Shown here piece after piece: positions 25,411-35,900 of a stretch of DNA of 64,000 nt. Positions within the stretch are counted from its first letter, which is position 1. Every line of letters begins with the position of its first letter. The DNA lies in assembly GCF_007750395.1 (NCBI RefSeq), contig NZ_CP036281.1, positions 1,265,001-1,329,000 of the forward strand. The letters run 5' to 3'. A program made the translations under genes and the position numbers. Source of the DNA: Polystyrenella longa. Its GTDB lineage: Bacteria > Planctomycetota > Planctomycetia > Planctomycetales > Planctomycetaceae. Below the pieces are notes generated by a model. It ran no database searches and was not told the origin of the DNA. It saw nothing but the letters and a program-made list of their open reading frames with translations.

Positions 25411-26823
25411 ATGACTGGCAAAGCGAACTTTTCCCGTCGAGAAACATTGCAAGCAGGTGCCGTTTCTCTATTAGGACTGAATCTCGCGCATTTATCAACG
25501 ATAAAATCGCTGCAAGCGGCCGAACCCTCGCACGCAGACTCTGTTGAAACTCCCTATCGTGCTTGCATATTTATCTTTCTCTTTGGCGGACCAAGTCAGC
25601 TCGACCTGTGGGATATGAAACCAGGAGCCCCCGCGGAAATCCGCGGCGAGTTCAAACCGGTGGCGACAAATGTCCCCGGTATCGAACTGTGCGAGCATCT
25701 TCCTCACATGGCCCAGCAGATGGATAAGTTCTGTCTTCTGCGATCGATGACACATAAAATGAATGTGCATGGTCCGGCCTGCAGTGAAATTTATTCCGGC
25801 CGCGAATACTTCGGCCCTCCGGTAACCGACCAGGCAACACCGGAGGATTGGCCCTCACTCAGTGCGATGGTCACCCGGTTTGGTAAGTCACAAGAGGGGT
25901 TACCGCCTGCAGCAGTTTTGCCCTGGTACAGCCAGTTTGTTGGGCAGGACAAACGTATCGCCGGACAAACAGGGGGACGGATGGGCGAGAACTGGAATCC
26001 ATTCCTGATCAACGGAGATCTCAGTCGTGCCGATTTTGAAGTCCAGGGAGTTCAGCTACCACAGCAAATGACGGCCGACCGATTTACGAGACGTGCACAG
26101 TTATGGTCGCAGCTTGATCGATTGGCGCCTCAGCACATTACGAATTCCCAACCCGCTTCGAAGCTTCATAAAAACTACGAGACCGCCTGGCAACTTATTA
26201 AGAACGCCGCCGACTCCGATGTTTTTTCGTTAGCGAAAGAATCGGAACCGCTGAAGGAGAAATACGGGAGAACAAAGTTTGGACAAAGTCTGTTGATGGC
26301 GCGCAGGTTAGTCGAAAACGGAATTCCCCTGGTCACCGTAAACTGGGATGACGATTCCCGTAACGACAAAGTTTCACCGCATTGGGATACTCATAACGAC
26401 AACTTCAACAAATTGAAGAACGGTCTCTGTCCGGTATTCGATCGAGCTTATGCCGCATTAATTGCGGACCTGGACGACCGGGGTCTGCTGGAATCAACTT
26501 TGGTGGTGGCTTTAGGTGAGTTTGGTCGCACGCCACGGATTGGCCTTGTTACTCAAAACGGAATGACAGAACCGACCGGTCGCGATCATTGGCCGCATGC
26601 TTTCACATCCCTGCTGTCAGGAGGCGGCGTCCGTGGTGGACAGGTCTATGGTGCCACGAACAACACAGCAGGTTACGTTGACGACAAACCGGTCACGCCT
26701 GCCGATCTATCCGCGACCGTCCTGCATCATCTGGGGATTGATCCCCATTGGACTTATCACGACGAATTTCAGCAGGTCGAACGGCAACTCAGTACGGGAA
26801 CCATCATCACGGATTTGGGGTGA
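25411..26823 (+). CDS. DUF1501 family protein, Tat-exported, unpaired
   Basis: The protein has 470 residues. A twin-arginine signal SRRETLQAGAVSLLGLN opens the protein and is cleaved near residue 36. DUF1501 motifs follow in order: IFLFGGPSQLDLWDMKPG, RSMTHKMNVHGPACSEIYSG, VTVNWDDDSRNDKVSPHWDTH, VVALGEFGRTPRI, and GRDHWPHAFTSLLSGGGVRGG. The fold is phosphatase/sulfatase-like. Unlike the other two DUF1501 proteins here it has no adjacent cytochrome/DUF1553 gene. Its partner may lie elsewhere or be absent. A role with oxidised or sulfated glycans is inferred only from family context. Confidence 0.9.
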   Translation: MTGKANFSRRETLQAGAVSLLGLNLAHLSTIKSLQAAEPSHADSVETPYRACIFIFLFGGPSQLDLWDMKPGAPAEIRGEFKPVATNVPGIELCEHLPHMAQQMDKFCLLRSMTHKMNVHGPACSEIYSGREYFGPPVTDQATPEDWPSLSAMVTRFGKSQEGLPPAAVLPWYSQFVGQDKRIAGQTGGRMGENWNPFLINGDLSRADFEVQGVQLPQQMTADRFTRRAQLWSQLDRLAPQHITNSQPASKLHKNYETAWQLIKNAADSDVFSLAKESEPLKEKYGRTKFGQSLLMARRLVENGIPLVTVNWDDDSRNDKVSPHWDTHNDNFNKLKNGLCPVFDRAYAALIADLDDRGLLESTLVVALGEFGRTPRIGLVTQNGMTEPTGRDHWPHAFTSLLSGGGVRGGQVYGATNNTAGYVDDKPVTPADLSATVLHHLGIDPHWTYHDEFQQVERQLSTGTIITDLG

Positions 26824-26849
26824 TTGGCCTCTTATGCAAGTGGTCAGCT

Positions 26850-27959
26850 TTACTCAATATCGTCAGCTACATTGACGAAGACTTTCAGTGCATCCGGGTC
26901 TTCCACCAGTAGTCGCATCATCTCCGCGTAGTTGTCGAGGCCCTCGACGGGGTGAGTCAGAATCTTTTCGATCACTCCCGGATAAGTCATCTCGCCTAGA
27001 GCCAAATCGGCGATTCCCATTTCGAAATGACGGAAGTTCGCATTGACGGAGCCAATCAGCATTTTGTTACCAAGGACCCACTCCAGGTTCAGCTTGTCCG
27101 CAGGAGTCTCATGTAAATCTTTGCCGCCGGTGATGCTGGTCCAGATGAGGACGCCGTTCAGGTTGAGGTGTTCCATCGCTCCGAACGAGATCGAGCTATT
27201 GCCCGTCGCGTCGAAAATGATATCCGGTTTTCCTGATTCTTCGACGACCTCTGCGATAGATCGTTCCCGCGTGCTGACATAAGTCGCCTCCATACCCTCG
27301 ACGATCTCGGCTTTCAAATTCGGAGCGACTCCTCGCGCGAATGTGTAAACCTGCAAACCTCGCAGACGCAGAATGAGTGTCGCCAACAGACCAATTTGTC
27401 CGGCACCCATCACGAAGGCAGTGCGGGGTTCCCATACCTGTAATCGCTTCTGAGCTTCGTACGCCTGATGGATGGCCTTGGCCGAGCAACTCATTGGTTC
27501 GGCGAGGACATGAAGATGTCTCAGGCCAACGGGAATACGAACGATAAATTCAGCGTCATCGACGAAGTATTCGGTCAGATATCCATGCAGGAGGTTGATG
27601 CCTCGCTCGTAGTAGGTTTCTTCGCTGGTGATATCCGATCGACCGATACTATCGTAAATAGAAGCTCCCGGTCGACGGACTGTGCAGGTGACATAGTCAC
27701 CAGGCGAAACATGCGTGACCTGTTCGCCAATCGCTTCCACTCGTCCAAAGACTTCATGGCCCAATACCAGATAGTCGTCTCCAATGGGCGCATTGCCATA
27801 CAAGGCATCGTTAATCTCGCGGTCTGTCGCGTCGACACCCACCTTCAAGACTTTCACCAGTACGCCACGTCCGTTGGGAATGTCCTCCAGCTTCGGTGTC
27901 GAGATGTCGGTCAGGTGAACGCTATTCGGCTTACCGGGAGTAACGGCAATCGCTTTCAT
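26850..27959 (-). CDS. Zinc-dependent dehydrogenase, glucose 1-dehydrogenase-like
   Basis: ATG 27959 (369 residues, beginning MKAIAVTPG) fits the medium-chain dehydrogenase family. The upstream in-frame leader is not homologous. Visible motifs are GVDATDREI with Asp43 at the position that is Cys in most alcohol dehydrogenases and Asp in several archaeal glucose dehydrogenases, GHEVFG (His68 and Glu69), and the Rossmann motif [10 protein letters not shown]. The sequence [17 protein letters not shown] also resembles archaeal-type glucose 1-dehydrogenases. It probably oxidises D-glucose or a related sugar with NAD(P). It is convergent with the DUF1501 gene. Confidence 0.82.
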   Translation of the reverse strand: MKAIAVTPGKPNSVHLTDISTPKLEDIPNGRGVLVKVLKVGVDATDREINDALYGNAPIGDDYLVLGHEVFGRVEAIGEQVTHVSPGDYVTCTVRRPGASIYDSIGRSDITSEETYYERGINLLHGYLTEYFVDDAEFIVRIPVGLRHLHVLAEPMSCSAKAIHQAYEAQKRLQVWEPRTAFVMGAGQIGLLATLILRLRGLQVYTFARGVAPNLKAEIVEGMEATYVSTRERSIAEVVEESGKPDIIFDATGNSSISFGAMEHLNLNGVLIWTSITGGKDLHETPADKLNLEWVLGNKMLIGSVNANFRHFEMGIADLALGEMTYPGVIEKILTHPVEGLDNYAEMMRLLVEDPDALKVFVNVADDIE

Positions 27960-28040
27960 GGAGATAGGCTTTGAGCAAGAGTAATTGAATCTTGGATTTG
28001 ATGTTCGCATCGTCTATTTCAAACGATGACTCTTAACAGG

Positions 28041-31040
28041 TTATTCTGCGGCAGGTTCGGATGCGGCCCCTTCGGGAAGCGGAACCTGATTCTCGGACTG
28101 AAGGTAAGAAACAAGGTCAAGAGTGTCCTGTTCGGAAAGGGATTTAAGCAATCCTTCGGGCATCAGCGAAAGACTGGATGTTTTTCGGTCTTCGACATCT
28201 TCCGTGCTGAGCGTCAATTTTTCTGTTGGTGTCTGTAATGTGATGATGTCATTCTCTTCCGAAATAATGATCCCCGAAACAACCCGGCCTTCAGTGGTCG
28301 AGAACGTCGTCATTTGAAAATCTTTACCGACGAGAGCGTTGGGAGTCACCATGTTCTGAATCAGGTATTCCGAATTGCGGCGTTGTGATCCGGTCAGTTC
28401 CGGACCCACTTTGCTTCCTTCTCCAAACAGTTGATGACAGTTGGCACAATTCAGTTTAAACAATAATCGACCATGAGACGCATCCGCGTTGGAAATGTTG
28501 TCCGCTGTGAACAGTTTAGTCAGTGAATCGATCTGTTCCTGTTTCGCTTCGTCTGTTTGGCCGATCGTTCCCCAGACTTCCTCGAGCCGTTTCGTCAGAT
28601 TTTCCTGTTTATGGCTCAAGATCTGGCGAACGTAGAACGCCGAGAGGGCATTTCTCTCAATTTCTTCTTTCTCCATCGCATCGAGCAGCTTAAGGGCATA
28701 ATCGGGACGAGAAGTTAAAGTTCCGATGGCCTTCTGTTGGTCAACGAGAGGCATCTTGGTGAACCGGGAAAGAATTTCACTGGGAATGGCCTCATTCTCA
28801 AACGCAGCCAGACTGACCAGGGCGGGTCCCCGCATCGTCTCTTCGTCGAGTAATTGCAACAGCACGGCAACGAGTTCCGGGTTCTGCTGGAGCGTTAAAG
28901 CGGTAAGGGCTGTCTCTCGGTTTTCCTGGGGCTGTTCCTGGTTGCTGATCAGCGTCCGAAGTTCTCCTGCGGCTTCAGGAATACCGAATTGCAGAGAGAG
29001 TAATGTGGTCAACAATTCGATTTCTGGATTATTCGAGGTCGCCATTCGTTTGCGAACCTGATCCCAGGCGGCTGGCTTTTCAACCTGTTTCTGGCCCAGG
29101 AGTGCGGTTTGAATTCCACGCAACAAATCCAGCCGGACGATGTCGTAACTGCTATTGGCTAGCTTTTCGTAAAGGGCAGGTTCATTCGCCAGTTGGCGAG
29201 CAATCAACTCCCGGACTTGAGGGAGTTCCGTGAGCGAAATCAGATCAACTCCCTGTTGAGGGTATTGTTCGATTGCTTCATTGATACCGTACCAGATCAT
29301 CAAGGGAAGGTAGGGGTCTTCCTGATCCTGAGCTCTGTTGAGTAAGTAAGGGGCAATCATCCAGCGATACGGTCGCGGCATCCGCTGGAGTGCGGAGGCG
29401 AGTTCGAGTCGTACGCGTGGCGATTCTTCCTGTTCGGCCAACTGGATGAAACGGGAAAGGAGATCGGAAGTGACATACCGATCATCCATGGCCAGACGAA
29501 TTGCCCAGGATCGCAACCATTCTTCCGGGCTACGCAGCAGCTCCGTGATTTTCTGATCGTTAACACCACCCAGCACATGAATGGTCCAAAGGGATCGGAG
29601 TTTCATCGGAACAGCGGTAGATTCGTGGAATTGATTCCACAGGGCTTCGATGATTTCAGCCTGAGAACTCAGTTCTCCTAGTGCCGCCCGCTCCTGTAGC
29701 AGTTGACGGGCATGTTGGGCGTACCAGTTGTTCGGGCGTGTGTGCAGTTCAACCAGTTCAGCGTCCGTTTTTTCGGAGAGGTTTACCGGTTCAGATTTCA
29801 AGTCACCGTAGCTGACTTTGAAAATACGTCCTGTTTGTTTTTGCGTGTTGATGTAGTCATGGCATTCCCCGGTGTCGTTCCAGTCGGTGATGTACACGGC
29901 GCCATCGGGTCCATACTTCAGTTCCAGACCTCGAAACCAGGGGTCGCCCGAAAAGAGCATGTCTTCCCCGTGATGAGCGGAATAGGTGGAACCCTCGGGT
30001 TCCAGGATGTCCTGGTTAGCGCGGCGACCATGAATATTAAGAGTGTATAATTTGTTTCGATATTCTTCCGGCCAGTTGTCCCCCTGATAAACCATGGCAC
30101 CCGCATGGGCATGGCCACCACCAGCCGAATCGTGTTTGCCTTCGCCATCTCGTGAGGAGGTCCAGTTGCCGCCCCCCCAGTGAATGTGGTCCGCAACGGA
30201 TTCGATCAGCTCGTAGGTATGAGGAGTGACATCTACGCCGAACATTCGCTCGTAATGAGCACCGGGAACAATGTGCCAGAGATGTTTGATCACGCAGTTA
30301 GTAATAAACATCTGACCGTACTGATCGAAGTCGAGCCCCCAGGGGTTCGTTGTGCCATGGGCGACGACTTCGAATTCCTGTTTGGTCGGATGATATCGCC
30401 AGACACCGCAGTCCAACTGATCGCGTTTTGTTTCGGGCGTGCCCGGTTTGCCAACGAGTGATTTGGAGAGGATTCCGTTGAGTCCATATAACCAACCATC
30501 CGGTCCCCAGGTTAAACCATTGAAAACATTGTGCCGACTCGATTTGGCATCCCAGCCGTCGAGCAGGACAACAGGTTCTCCATCCGGTTCGTCGTTTTGG
30601 TCGGCATCGGCAATGAAGAGGAAATTCGGCGTCGAACAAACCCAGACTCCACCGAATCCGACTTCAATTCCAGACAGGTTAACGCCCTGGTCCCAGAACA
30701 CTTTACGGTCATCGAATGTTCCGTCACCGTCGGTGTCTTCCAGAATGACGATCCGGTCCTGTTTTTTGTCCGACCATTCCGGATAAGAGAGACATTCAAC
30801 GACCCATAATCGGCCACGATGGTCGATCGTAAAAGCAATTGGTTGCACCACATCCGGTTCCGCTGCGAACAGGGATACATTGAACCCTTCGGGAACCGAC
30901 ATTTTCTCGGCTGCTTCTTCGGGGGGGAGAGGTTCCGAATCCTGAGCGACCAGTGGCAGGGCCAGCAGCGCAAACAGGCACAGGGTACAGAGCGAACGGA
31001 GTAAGCCGATCGAGAGGGCAGGGTTGAGGGTGGGTCTCAT
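28041..31040 (-). CDS. PVC-type heme-binding CxxCH protein with propeller and HEAT-like repeats
   Basis: The start is ATG 31040 (999 residues), giving a signal peptide (about 1-33, ending LPLVAQD). The N-terminal half is the propeller of planctomycete/verrucomicrobial membrane-bound dehydrogenase-like proteins: FAAEPDVVQPIAFTIDHRG, GRLWVVE, DGDGTFDDRKVF and GPDGAVYITDWNDTGE. A HEAT-like helical stretch follows (about 440-810). A c-type cytochrome domain carries CANCH near residue 862 and GSKVGPELTGSQRRN. The C-terminus has LMPEGLLKSLS and DLVSYLQS, typical of the family. It probably oxidises a carbohydrate or related substrate in the periplasm with heme as electron acceptor. A second paralogue lies 2 kb away. 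Confidence 0.9.
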   Translation of the reverse strand: MRPTLNPALSIGLLRSLCTLCLFALLALPLVAQDSEPLPPEEAAEKMSVPEGFNVSLFAAEPDVVQPIAFTIDHRGRLWVVECLSYPEWSDKKQDRIVILEDTDGDGTFDDRKVFWDQGVNLSGIEVGFGGVWVCSTPNFLFIADADQNDEPDGEPVVLLDGWDAKSSRHNVFNGLTWGPDGWLYGLNGILSKSLVGKPGTPETKRDQLDCGVWRYHPTKQEFEVVAHGTTNPWGLDFDQYGQMFITNCVIKHLWHIVPGAHYERMFGVDVTPHTYELIESVADHIHWGGGNWTSSRDGEGKHDSAGGGHAHAGAMVYQGDNWPEEYRNKLYTLNIHGRRANQDILEPEGSTYSAHHGEDMLFSGDPWFRGLELKYGPDGAVYITDWNDTGECHDYINTQKQTGRIFKVSYGDLKSEPVNLSEKTDAELVELHTRPNNWYAQHARQLLQERAALGELSSQAEIIEALWNQFHESTAVPMKLRSLWTIHVLGGVNDQKITELLRSPEEWLRSWAIRLAMDDRYVTSDLLSRFIQLAEQEESPRVRLELASALQRMPRPYRWMIAPYLLNRAQDQEDPYLPLMIWYGINEAIEQYPQQGVDLISLTELPQVRELIARQLANEPALYEKLANSSYDIVRLDLLRGIQTALLGQKQVEKPAAWDQVRKRMATSNNPEIELLTTLLSLQFGIPEAAGELRTLISNQEQPQENRETALTALTLQQNPELVAVLLQLLDEETMRGPALVSLAAFENEAIPSEILSRFTKMPLVDQQKAIGTLTSRPDYALKLLDAMEKEEIERNALSAFYVRQILSHKQENLTKRLEEVWGTIGQTDEAKQEQIDSLTKLFTADNISNADASHGRLLFKLNCANCHQLFGEGSKVGPELTGSQRRNSEYLIQNMVTPNALVGKDFQMTTFSTTEGRVVSGIIISEENDIITLQTPTEKLTLSTEDVEDRKTSSLSLMPEGLLKSLSEQDTLDLVSYLQSENQVPLPEGAASEPAAE

Positions 31041-31370
31041 GATCTCTTTCTTATGAGCACGATGTGCAAGCAAACACGGTCTGTCAGTTCACTTTGATTC
31101 GAAACACTCTGATTCGAAATACCGTGAGTCGGAATATCAAGGAGAAGGGGGGAATCGGTCAGATCGCCCCGATCATCGCAAGTCGTGGGTTGCGTTGGCT
31201 ATGTTCAGCCTCAAGAATAAGAGCTGGCATTATAAAGTTTCAAGCGGCAGAATGAAACTTGGGGCCATTGCCCGTCGCCGACTCACGGAGGATTCGTATC
31301 TTCTGATGACCTCCGCTTTATTTTTTTGAACCTCGTCGAACTAAGCCAAACAAAACATAAGTCAAACAAT
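31041..31370. other. Intergenic region between the PVC heme protein and sialidase-like genes
   Basis: This is divergent promoter space. A 10-base word TGATTCGAAA occurs twice at 31095-31104 and 31110-31119 with a 15-bp period and could be a binding site. No gene or terminator was recognised. Confidence 0.35.
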
Positions 31371-32627
31371 ATGCATAACTCACCGCTCGATCGTCGTCAT
31401 TTCCTACAATACACGTCTGCTTCGCTACTGGCAGGGGGAATGCTGTCAGGCGTTTCCAAAGGGCAGCCCCTACTGGGAGCGGAACCTTCCGGTCCAATAA
31501 AAGAGGTGGAACGGACCGTTGTTCACTCCGGGTACGATGGTGTCTATTGCTGGGTTCATCCCCGCGCTGGGGCAATTCCTGGAAAAACCCCGTCTGTCGT
31601 GATGACGATGCAGAAGTTGTGGCTTAAAGGGTCGGATATTTTCCAACCACTCAAAGAGATGAGAACGGACGACCTGGGAGAAACCTGGTCGGGTCCGAGT
31701 GATACCAGTTTTGCGCACCGGGAAGAAGAGGGGGGGATTACCGCGGGTGTTTGCGATTTCACTCCTGCCTGGCATGCGAAGACCAAAACATTACTCGGCA
31801 TTGGACACACCGTCCGTTATGAAAACAACCACGTGCAGAAAGGTCGCCGCAAACGGGAAACCTCCTTCGCGACTTACGACAACGACAGTCGTACCTGGTC
31901 CGATTGGGATGTGGTTCAAATGCCCGACATGAAAAACAAGTTCTACCATTCGGGTGCAGGCTGTTCTCAGCGGGTCGACTTACCTGATGGCGATCTGTTG
32001 ATTCCATTTTACTTCTCAGATGGTATCAATCCCCATCGTAAAGTCTCCGTGATGCGGTGTGCTTTCGATGGTAAGAAGGTTGAGTATCTCGAACATGGTT
32101 CCGAACTCGATATCCCCACCCACCGGGGAGCACTTGAACCCTCGCTTACCTATTTTCAGGACGAGTTCTTCGTCACGATTCGACACGGCGATGGGCATGG
32201 TTATGTCGCCCGCAGTAAAGATGGCCTGCAGTTCAGCGAACCGCAACCATGGAAATGGGACGACGGCACCGAACTCTCCACGGGCGACACACAGCAACAC
32301 TGGATCTCTCACCAGGACGGTTTTTATCTCGTCTTCACTTACAAGCGAGAAGACAACCAGCACGTCTTCCGTCAACGAGCGCCACTCTTCATGGCCGAAG
32401 TGGACCCGGAAACTCTGAGCCTGAAGAAAGAGACGTTGCAAGTACTCGTCCCTGAACGAGGTGCCCGTCTTGGCAACTTCCAGGTCGTCACCGTCTCCCC
32501 TCAGGAAAGCTGGGTGACCGTCACCGAATGGATGCAACCCGTCGGTTGCGAAAAACGCGGCAGCGACAACTCGGTCTACGCCGTGAAAATCAAATGGAAC
32601 ACCCCCAACGAATATGCCGTTGGGTAA
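31371..32627 (+). CDS. Exported sialidase-like (BNR-type propeller) protein
   Basis: ATG 31371 (418 residues) is chosen because it directly precedes a twin-arginine signal (LDRRHFLQYTSASLLAGG). Earlier in-frame codons to 31326 lack that context. The body has the six-bladed sialidase-like pattern: DDLGETWSGP and RSKDGLQFSEPQPW resemble Asp-box/BNR repeats, and blade-like segments continue to the C-terminus. An arginine triad typical of true sialidases could not be verified. It could act on sialic acid, on another glycan, or be a glycan-binding protein. It sits between two PVC heme proteins in what may be one carbohydrate locus. Confidence 0.7.
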   Translation: MHNSPLDRRHFLQYTSASLLAGGMLSGVSKGQPLLGAEPSGPIKEVERTVVHSGYDGVYCWVHPRAGAIPGKTPSVVMTMQKLWLKGSDIFQPLKEMRTDDLGETWSGPSDTSFAHREEEGGITAGVCDFTPAWHAKTKTLLGIGHTVRYENNHVQKGRRKRETSFATYDNDSRTWSDWDVVQMPDMKNKFYHSGAGCSQRVDLPDGDLLIPFYFSDGINPHRKVSVMRCAFDGKKVEYLEHGSELDIPTHRGALEPSLTYFQDEFFVTIRHGDGHGYVARSKDGLQFSEPQPWKWDDGTELSTGDTQQHWISHQDGFYLVFTYKREDNQHVFRQRAPLFMAEVDPETLSLKKETLQVLVPERGARLGNFQVVTVSPQESWVTVTEWMQPVGCEKRGSDNSVYAVKIKWNTPNEYAVG

Positions 32628-32642
32628 CGCGAACATTTCTTT

Positions 32643-32700
32643 TTAACACGAAGTCACAAAGACACGAAGAGCTTAAGGCAAATGTCTCGCTCTTCGTGTC
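32643..32700. repeat. Inverted repeat element of the CACAAAGACACGAAG type
   Basis: The left part reads AACACGAAGTCACAAAG then ACACGAAGAGC. Inverted partners GCTCTTCGTGTC follow at 32689-32700, with a weaker one near 32806-32823 (GAGTCCTCGTGCCTTAGTG). The arms ACACGAAGAGC and GCTCTTCGTGT pair over 11 bp. Closely similar intergenic repeats occur in many bacterial genomes (from memory). Confidence 0.65.
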
Positions 32701-32875
32701 TTTTACATTTGATGGACTCGAAATCGTTATCAAAAAGAAAGGAACTCAGCTTGGCTGGCTCGATGCTAACGCTTCGCAAATCTTTCTGTTCTCTTTTCTT
32801 CTTAGAGTCCTCGTGCCTTAGTGTTGAAAATGAATATCAACGCGACGCAAAGCCTGAAATGCTCCAAGCAGTTGA

Positions 32876-32913
32876 CTTTCTACAGTATGGTTCACTTTCT
32901 ACAGTATGGTTCA
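32876..32913. repeat. Perfect 19-bp tandem duplication
   Basis: The 19-base unit CTTTCTACAGTATGGTTCA occurs twice in direct succession (32876-32894 and 32895-32913), ending immediately at the dispersed repeat copy. It could be a recent slippage duplication or a target-site scar. Confidence 0.85.
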
Positions 32914-32915
32914 CT

Positions 32916-32946
32916 ATCTGTGGTAATCGGTGTCCATCTGTGGTTC
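32916..32946. repeat. Dispersed repeat, copy 2 (see 8465-8497)
   Basis: On the plus strand this reads ATCTGTGG, a short variable stretch, then GTGTCCATCTGTGGTTCC. The last 18 bases are identical to the reverse complement of 8465-8482. The two copies are about 24 kb apart in opposite orientation. Confidence 0.75.
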
Positions 32947-32970
32947 CAAACTCCTTTAAATCAACTTCCT

Positions 32971-35900
32971 TTAAGGCAACTTCAACCCGCGCATCGATTG
33001 CTGGGCTTCACGGTCTTTGAGAAAGGCGACGAGGTCGATGAGTTCCTGATAGGAAAGTTGGGAGATGACTCCCTCTGGCATCAGGCTCTTTTTGCTCTCA
33101 AATTTTTCGTCGATTTCATCTGTGGGGACGCGAATCTCTTTTCCACTCGAATCTCGCAGCACTAACGCCTGGGCGTCTTCCTTCACTTTAAGGCCGCTGT
33201 AGACGAGACCGTCCTCGGTGATCACATTCCAGGTGGCATAGCCTTCTTTGACTTCGCGGGAGGGATCCAGGATCGATTCCATGATTTTACCTACCGTGTG
33301 CGTTTCCCATATTTTGGTCAAGTCAGGCCCCACTTGGAAACCGACACCTTCGATTTGATGGCAGTTAATGCACTGTGTCCGTTTTTCGAGGAATAATGCT
33401 TTACCATTGGCCGGGTCGCCTGTGGTCTTCACCAGGTTTTCCATTTTCTGGATTTCTTCCGGTGTCAAATCGACCAGCAGACCCCCTTTGAAAACTTCCT
33501 CCAGCAGAGGTTTAATCTCCCCTGATTGGTCCCGGCGCTGATGCCGTTCCAGGGCTTCGGCGATTTGTGGCAACAAACCGCGATCAATTTCTCCCGCCAG
33601 GAATTGCTTCGCCAGTCGACGGGCTGTTTCCGAGCGGCGGCCCAGTACTCGCACAGCGGTGACCTGTTTCACCAGGTCTTCATCTTGTAATAACTTTTCT
33701 GCCGTGGGAACCGCTTTCTCGTAATCGACTTCCGCGAGAAGTTCGAGGGCGGCCAACTGAATTTGTAGATCAGGATCACTCTCAGCAATGGACGTCAGTT
33801 CGTCCAGTACCAGTTCCACACCCGGGGCCGTGCGGCCACGGGGATGCAATGAATAAGAGCGAAGTTTAGCCAATGCCTCGAGAACTGTGGTTCGTTCTTC
33901 AAATGACTTCGATGTGTCCAGCAGGATTTCCATAATCTGAGGAGAAAGCGATTTCAGATCGGTGTCCCCAATCGAAGTAATGACTCGGTTACGAACCTCT
34001 TCATTTTTATTCGTGAGTAAGCGGGTCGCCAGTTCATTCATCACTTCCGGATCACCCCCCGGAACAGCGCCCAGGGTTTCCATACAAGCGAGTTGTACGG
34101 ACAGTGGGAGGTCGTCCTGTTTGGCCATCCACTTCGTAATGGCGGTCGCTTGAACGGCGGGCTCGACGATAATGTGCCGATAAGCAGAAATCACGCGAGC
34201 CTGCTGGTCTGGACCAAGTAACAGCATCTGTTCGCCCAGCAGAATCTGGTCGAGAAGATCGGCTCCAGCCCGTGTGCGTAACGATTCCAAACAGTAGACC
34301 GCTTTCTCCCGCAGGGCCGGATCTTCTGATTGCAGCCAGAGAGCGAGATACTTTAAACCATCTTTATCAAGTCGTTCCAATCCGCGAAACGTTCCGTCGA
34401 ACAGATAGATGTCGTCGTAGTTCAGTTGGGCAAGATGCCTTGCGAGTTGGTCTGCTGTTTCCAATCTCAGTTCATCTCCGGCTGGCAGTAGTCCTGCCAA
34501 TGTTCCTAAAGCGATTGCCGCAGAGCGACTGACGGCAGCATCGTTATCGACTAAGGCGAGACTCAGCGAGTACAACAAGTCGCGATCAATATCCGTCGCT
34601 GGCACGTTGCGTGAAAGTGTTTCCGCCGCAACACGTCTTAGTTGTGGATGTTCGTCAGCGACGACAGCCAGCAGCATCGACTTCACTTTAGCGTCGTACT
34701 GTTGTGCTGCTGCACCCAGAGCCATCACACGGGCTTCGGGACGCATGTTGGTATTCAGGGCGAGGGAGATGAACTGATCGAGGTTGTCTCCCCGTTTAAT
34801 CAACTCTAATTGGGCCCGACGGCGAAGTTCAAAGTCGTCCGTGGTTTTGAGAGTATTCCACAGGTTCTCGTTCGGGCTGGCGATCAAGCGTTTCCAGTCC
34901 TTGGATGTTCCCGGTGCAATCGCGGGTGTCCCTTCGATGCCCGACCAGGTGAGTCGGTAGATGCGGCCATGTTCACTGTCACCCCACACACGACCCGCTC
35001 CACCGGAAGGGGTTCGCCAGTCGACAATGTAAATCGCACCATCGGGTCCTACCAGTGCCTGACAGGGACGGAACAAATCATCGGTGCTATCCATCAACAC
35101 AAATTCGCGGTCGACCTGAAACGTACTTCCAACTTTAGAGACTTCGTAAGCGCGTACCATCTTGCGATAGACATCGGGATAGATAAAGAGGCCCCGGAAA
35201 AAGTCGGGGAAAGCCGTTCCCTGGTAAATCATTAAACCTGCTGGGGCTCCGCGACCTGTTTTTAACATCGACGGCATTTTGCCCGGCTTCTCGCCAAAGA
35301 CCGCGCCACGGACAAAGTCGGTGCGGCAGCAGATGGCGCCAGGGTAAAGTCGCCAACCATAGTCGGCCCCTTCCGGGACATGCATCAGACGCACGCCCTG
35401 AAACTTTGAACCATCTTCCTGATCGTTGTCGACGTGGAACATGTTATAGAAATGATCGAACGAAACATCGCGATAGGGGTTCCGGAAACCGCGAGCATGT
35501 TCGTGCAATTGCGATCCGTCCGGCTGCATGCGGAAGATCGCACCCGTTCTGAGGACTGTTGAGCGGGAGCCGTCAGTTCCTTCCCCTTTGTTATCGTTGT
35601 CGCCGGCGGGGACATACAACCAACCATCATGGGATAGAGTCACCCCCGAAGATTGATGATGATCGAAGCCGCATAGGCCGTGAACGATCTCTTCTTCAAT
35701 ATCAAACGGACCGCCCGGTTCACTCTGACGACGACGGATCACCCAACCGTTGGACGGGAAATAGAACCAGCCATCGTGTATGAGCAATGACGACGGGCAT
35801 TCCAGATCGTCCATGATCACTTTGGAAGATTCGTAAACTCCATCGCCATCTTCGTCAATCAGTTGCTTCATGACATCGCTGACATCTTTGAAGATGCGTT

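Larger units (their letters stand above)
32628..32970. other. Repeat-rich intergenic region
   Basis: No gene is seen. The region holds a CACAAAGACACGAAG-like repeat with inverted partners, a 19-bp tandem duplication and one copy of a dispersed repeat, each listed separately. This density of non-coding repeats is the highest in the window. Confidence 0.6.
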
